The notes beneath the pieces are model-generated. The model made no database searches and was not told where the DNA came from. It was given only the letters and a program-made list of their open reading frames with translations. This document shows, piece by piece, positions 4,612 through 6,488 of a stretch of 6,488 nucleotides of DNA. The stretch lies in assembly GCA_027625355.1 (NCBI GenBank), contig JAQBWI010000062.1, positions 1 to 6,488 on the forward strand, given 5' to 3'. A program made the translations under genes and the position numbers. The DNA is from Pseudomonadota bacterium. GTDB taxonomy: Bacteria > Pseudomonadota > Alphaproteobacteria > HIMB59 > GCA-002718135. Each line of letters opens with the position of its first letter. Positions within the stretch are counted from its first letter, which is position 1.

Positions 4612-6488
4612 TTAATTATTTTGTAATTTAAATTCTAATCTTCTTCGATGTAAAATAGGCTCTGTATAACCCGATGGTTGATTTATTCCATCAAAAACAA
4701 GATCTTTCGCAGCTTTAAACGCAATAGAATTATCATTATCAGTCATAGGAATATAGTTTTTATCATTGGCATTTTGCTTATCTACCACTTTTGCCATCTT
4801 AATAAATGCCTCCAATACTTGATCCTTGGAAACTATTTCATGTTCAATCCAGTTTGCTAGAGCTTGTGAAGAAATTCTACAAGTTGCTCTATCTTCCATT
4901 AAGCCAATGTTATTTATATCTAAAACTTTAGAACAGCCTATTCCTTGATCAACCCAGCGAACAACATATCCTAAAATACCTTGAGTATTATTTTCAACTT
5001 CGCGCATTATTTCATCTTCTGATAAATTTTGCCCCTTAAGTAAAGGTAAGGTTAGTAAATCATCCAATGATCCCGTTAATTCATTTTTAAGAATATTGTT
5101 TTGAATTTCTTTAACATCTACTTCATGATAATGAAGTGCATGTAAGGTAGCCGCAGTTGGACTTGGTACCCAAGCACAGTTTGCTCCAGATTTAGGGTGA
5201 CCAATTTTTTGCTTCATCATTTCTCCCATTAAATCTGGCATTGCCCACATTCCTTTTCCTATTTGTGCTTTACCTTGCAAACCACAATCTAAACCAATTT
5301 TCACATTCCTCTTCTCATACGATGAAATCCAAGGAGCATTTTTCATATCAGCTTTTTTTAAGAACGAACCAGCTTGCATAGCAGTATGTATTTCATCACC
5401 CGTTCTATCTAAAAAGCCTGTGTTAATAAAAGCTACTCTTGATTTTGCAGCACGTATACATTCTTTTAAATTAACACTTGTCCTTCTTTCCTCATCCATA
5501 ATACCTATTTTTATTGTACTCTTTGGCAAGTCTAATAAACTTTCAACTGCTGAAAAAAGTTGATCTGTAAATTCTACTTCTTCAGGTCCATGCATTTTTG
5601 GTTTAACTATATAAATAGATTTGTGTTCTGAGTTTTTATTAGTTTCTTTTTTAAAATCATATGTTGCAATTAAGGTAGTAATAATTGCATCCATTACACC
5701 CTCACCAATTTCTTGGTTGTCTTTGTTTAAAATTGCTGGTGTTGTCATTAGATGACCTACATTTCTGATTAACATTAGTGAGCGTGTTTTTAAAAATTCT
5801 TCCGAACCTTTATTTGTAGAAAATTTTATATCTTTATTTAATGTTCTTGTAACAACTTGATTATTTTTCTTAAACTCTGCTTGAAGATCACCTTTTACTA
5901 GACCAAGCCAATTTCTATAGGCTAAAATTTTATCATCTGCATCTACAGTTGCGACACTATCTTCACAATCAAGGATAGTAGAGATTGCTGATTCAATTAA
6001 AATATCTGCAATATTAGCAGGGTCATTTTTTCCAATAGCATCATTAGCATTTATTAAAATTCTGCAATGAAGATTATTTTTTAGTAAAATTAATTCTGTA
6101 AGTATAGACTTTTGGTTTTTTCTCCATCCAATTATTTGATTATTATTTTCCAAATTAATATTTGAATTATTAGCACTGCTTAAAACAATTTTATTTTCAA
6201 GTAATTGAATTTTATTAATTTCACTCCACGACGCATTTAAAAGGGGAGAAAATTTATCTAAATGAGATTTTGCAAATGCGACAACTCTTGCACCTCTTTC
6301 AGTGTCATAATTATTTCCTTTAGGCATATCTCCTAAGGCATCAGTTCCATATAATGCATCATAAAAACTTCCCCACCTTGCATTTACAGCATTGAGGGCA
6401 AATCTTGCGTTTGTAATGGGCACCACAAGTTGTGGCCCACATATAGTTGATATTTCTTTATCAACATTAGAGGTTGTAATTTTAAATT
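4612..6488 (-). CDS. glcB: Malate synthase G, 5' end cut by the window edge
   Basis: Condenses glyoxylate with acetyl-CoA and water to give malate and CoA. The reading frame is open to the right edge: upstream of the GTG at 6426, 20 further codons read FKITTSNVDKEISTICGPQL, which continue the family's conserved NVDxEI and GPQLVVP region, so that GTG is an internal valine. The visible 624 residues miss about 100 N-terminal residues of a usual 720-aa protein. Numbering from the first visible codon and comparing with E. coli GlcB from memory: R241 (LIRNVGHLMTT) matches R338, E332 (MDEERRT) and D360 (GFLDRTGDE) match Mg ligands E427 and D455, and D532 (LMEDRAT) matches catalytic base D631. The inserted alpha/beta domain motif DCEDSVATVDADDK is present, as is C518 in GIGCSK. 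The enzyme looks intact in all visible parts and is followed closely by an aldehyde dehydrogenase gene. Identity is very secure. Confidence 0.97.
   Translation of the reverse strand, partial: FKITTSNVDKEISTICGPQLVVPITNARFALNAVNARWGSFYDALYGTDALGDMPKGNNYDTERGARVVAFAKSHLDKFSPLLNASWSEINKIQLLENKIVLSSANNSNINLENNNQIIGWRKNQKSILTELILLKNNLHCRILINANDAIGKNDPANIADILIESAISTILDCEDSVATVDADDKILAYRNWLGLVKGDLQAEFKKNNQVVTRTLNKDIKFSTNKGSEEFLKTRSLMLIRNVGHLMTTPAILNKDNQEIGEGVMDAIITTLIATYDFKKETNKNSEHKSIYIVKPKMHGPEEVEFTDQLFSAVESLLDLPKSTIKIGIMDEERRTSVNLKECIRAAKSRVAFINTGFLDRTGDEIHTAMQAGSFLKKADMKNAPWISSYEKRNVKIGLDCGLQGKAQIGKGMWAMPDLMGEMMKQKIGHPKSGANCAWVPSPTAATLHALHYHEVDVKEIQNNILKNELTGSLDDLLTLPLLKGQNLSEDEIMREVENNTQGILGYVVRWVDQGIGCSKVLDINNIGLMEDRATCRISSQALANWIEHEIVSKDQVLEAFIKMAKVVDKQNANDKNYIPMTDNDNSIAFKAAKDLVFDGINQPSGYTEPILHRRRLEFKLQNN

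Noticed and set aside
4643..4654. CTTCGATGTAAA, an exact complement of the element at 1204-1215
   Set aside because: It lies within the 3' coding end of glcB, and one shared 12-mer in 6.5 kb of AT-rich sequence is expected by chance.
4678..4860. Plus-strand open frame of 60 codons inside glcB
   Set aside because: It is antisense to the conserved C-terminal region of malate synthase.

Overview
The window is AT-rich (roughly 30% GC by eye) and compactly packed. It carries six protein genes and one tRNA, with short intergenic gaps. The low GC, the tight spacing, a malate synthase of the G type and the YqaA-DsbB pairing all suggest a streamlined marine alphaproteobacterium, most likely of the SAR11/Pelagibacterales kind. 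That assignment is inference; no rRNA or other marker is present to fix it.

Layout. Positions 1-1175 form a minus-strand unit read from right to left: tRNA-Leu(CAA), then a YqaA/DedA-like membrane protein starting 5 nt after the tRNA's encoded CCA, then dsbB, whose start overlaps the yqaA stop by one base (TAATG). Positions 1176-1306 are a divergent control region with a cluster of inverted repeats. Positions 1307-3111 hold two plus-strand genes: a YbjJ-like MFS transporter and a small secreted CIA30-fold protein. A 50-bp convergent gap follows. Positions 3162-6488 are a second minus-strand unit: malate synthase G (glcB, cut by the right edge of the window), then, 16 bp downstream, an NAD(P)-dependent aldehyde dehydrogenase. 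The glcB frame is open to the last base of the window, so the GTG at 6426 is not its start.

How the genes fit together. GlcB condenses glyoxylate with acetyl-CoA to make malate, and the aldehyde dehydrogenase is probably co-transcribed with it, which suggests an aldehyde-to-acid step linked to C2 metabolism (inference). DsbB re-oxidises periplasmic DsbA and passes electrons to quinone; its coupled neighbour is a polytopic membrane protein of unsettled function. The MFS transporter and CIA30 protein have no clear functional link to either group.

I found no mobile element, CRISPR array, defence system or toxin-antitoxin pair. The items most worth a second look are the tRNA-to-ORF junction, the nested inverted repeats at 1203-1254, the G7 tract inside the CIA30 gene, and the glcB-ALDH operon.
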